Source: Acetothermia bacterium UBA7521 (GTDB lineage: Bacteria > Bipolaricaulota > Bipolaricaulia > Bipolaricaulales > Bipolaricaulaceae). From it: a stretch of DNA of 39,952 nucleotides. This document shows positions 39,389 to 39,952 of this stretch, piece after piece. Each line of letters starts with the position of its first letter. Position 1 is the stretch's first letter. The position numbers and the translations under genes are program-made. The notes below the pieces were generated by a model. It did not search any database, was not told where the DNA came from, and saw only the letters and a program-made list of their open reading frames with translations. Where the stretch lies: contig DLNB01000009.1 in NCBI GenBank assembly GCA_002479455.1, positions 700-40,651 of the forward strand, read 5' to 3'.

Positions 39389-39952
39389 CTAGACGGCGAT
39401 CACCTCCTTCGGGACCTCCAGGGCAAGGACTTCGAGCTCCTCCGGAGAGCTTCCGTAGAGCACGGCCATCGACCCCAAGCTGAAGTACCGGCGCACGGCC
39501 AGCCACTCGTCTCCCTGTTCCTCCAGGACCGCCCCGATCAGCCGTAGTGCCGACCGTGCGTTCGGGAAGATCCCCACGACGTTGCACCTGCGGTTGACCT
39601 CACGGTGCAACCGCTCGAGCACGTTCGTCGAGTGGATCCTCCGCCAGTGCGCCTGCGGGAACGCCATGTGCGTGATCACGTCCTCCCCCGCCTCCCGGAG
39701 CAGGTCCGCTGCCTTGGGGTAGTTCCCGTCGAGGCTCCCGACGACCAGCTCCAGCTGCTCCCGCGCTGCCTCTTGGTCGGGTTGGGCGAAGATCGTTCGC
39801 ACCCATGCCCCGACCAGCGGCTGCGCTCCCCGCGGAACGAGCCCCAACAGGTTCCGCATGAAGTGCACCCGGCACCGCTGCCAAGAGGCCCCGGCCAGGA
39901 TCTCCGACAACGCCTGCCTGAGCCCGACATGCGCATCGGAGATCACGAGCCT
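39389..39952 (-). mobile_element. IS256-family transposase, C-terminal part, cut by the window edge
   Basis: The last 188 residues of a mutator-type (IS256) transposase. LVISDAHVGLRQALSEI carries the second D of the DDE triad region, followed by WQRCRVHFMRNLLGLVP, HWRRIHSTNVLERLHREVNRRCNVVGIFPN (final catalytic E in NVLERLHREV) and the tail. The N-terminus lies beyond the window, so intactness is unknown. Orientation is opposite to the liv operon; insertion here could have separated LivH and LivM from their ATPases. Confidence 0.92.

Overview
The window looks like chromosomal DNA of a GC-rich, free-living bacterium. It carries housekeeping genes (tRNA-Pro, serS, fusA, pgsA, tpiA, rsmH, a division-type transpeptidase, glgA) together with many secreted or lipid-anchored proteins of no clear family. 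The mix of a standalone fusA, holB next to a PSP1-domain gene, a DUF4438 protein, a serpin lipoprotein, NosD-like and CsgG-like secreted proteins, and class III aminotransferase would fit a deep-branching, possibly thermophilic lineage such as Candidatus Bipolaricaulota (OP1/Acetothermia). That assignment is inference; no rRNA is present to test it.

Layout. 1-3.4 kb, minus strand: an Ig/Asp-box secreted protein coupled to a cysteine-rich 4Fe-4S protein, and a methyltransferase. 3.9-5.2 kb, plus: an AbrB-like small protein, a small lipoprotein and an anchored OB-fold-like protein. 5.5-7.4 kb: tRNA-Pro (minus) divergent from holB and the PSP1 gene (plus). 7.4-11.8 kb, minus: an anchored protein, fusA, a small secreted protein and pgsA; pgsA is divergent from a DUF4438 gene (11.8-12.8 kb, plus).

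12.9-21.05 kb is the most distinctive part. On the minus strand runs a cell-envelope cluster: CsgG-like secreted protein, HicAB toxin-antitoxin, a frameshifted remnant of a CsgG-like C-terminus, a large beta-propeller lipoprotein, a barrel-like protein, a serpin lipoprotein, and a second barrel-like paralogue, followed by a VapBC-type module and an orphan RelE-like fragment on the other strand. Serpin, propeller lipoprotein and the two paralogues look like one envelope unit bracketed by toxin-antitoxin genes.

21.1-21.55 kb is a non-coding, palindrome-rich element with terminal inverted repeats. 21.56-23.86 kb: tpiA divergent from a slipin gene and a WalJ-like metallo-hydrolase. 23.8-28.6 kb, minus: a decayed lipoprotein gene, a lipoprotein, then rsmH, an FtsL-like gene and a class B penicillin-binding protein. 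28.7-30.9 kb, minus: RNase Z-like hydrolase and an aminotransferase, divergent from serS. 32.3-35.6 kb, plus: a NosD-like mosaic protein, a terminator, glgA. 35.7-39.0 kb, plus: a branched-chain amino-acid type ABC transporter (binding protein, LivH, LivM) whose LivM ends in a zinc ribbon; the ATPase genes are not in view. The window closes inside an IS256-type transposase gene.

Promoters of the TTGACA/TATAAT type can be read in several intergenic regions. Several (holB, pgsA, serS, FtsL-like) sit so close to the start codon that the transcripts would be leaderless or nearly so, whereas other genes have strong AGGAGG ribosome-binding sites. Promoter calls are by eye and unproven.
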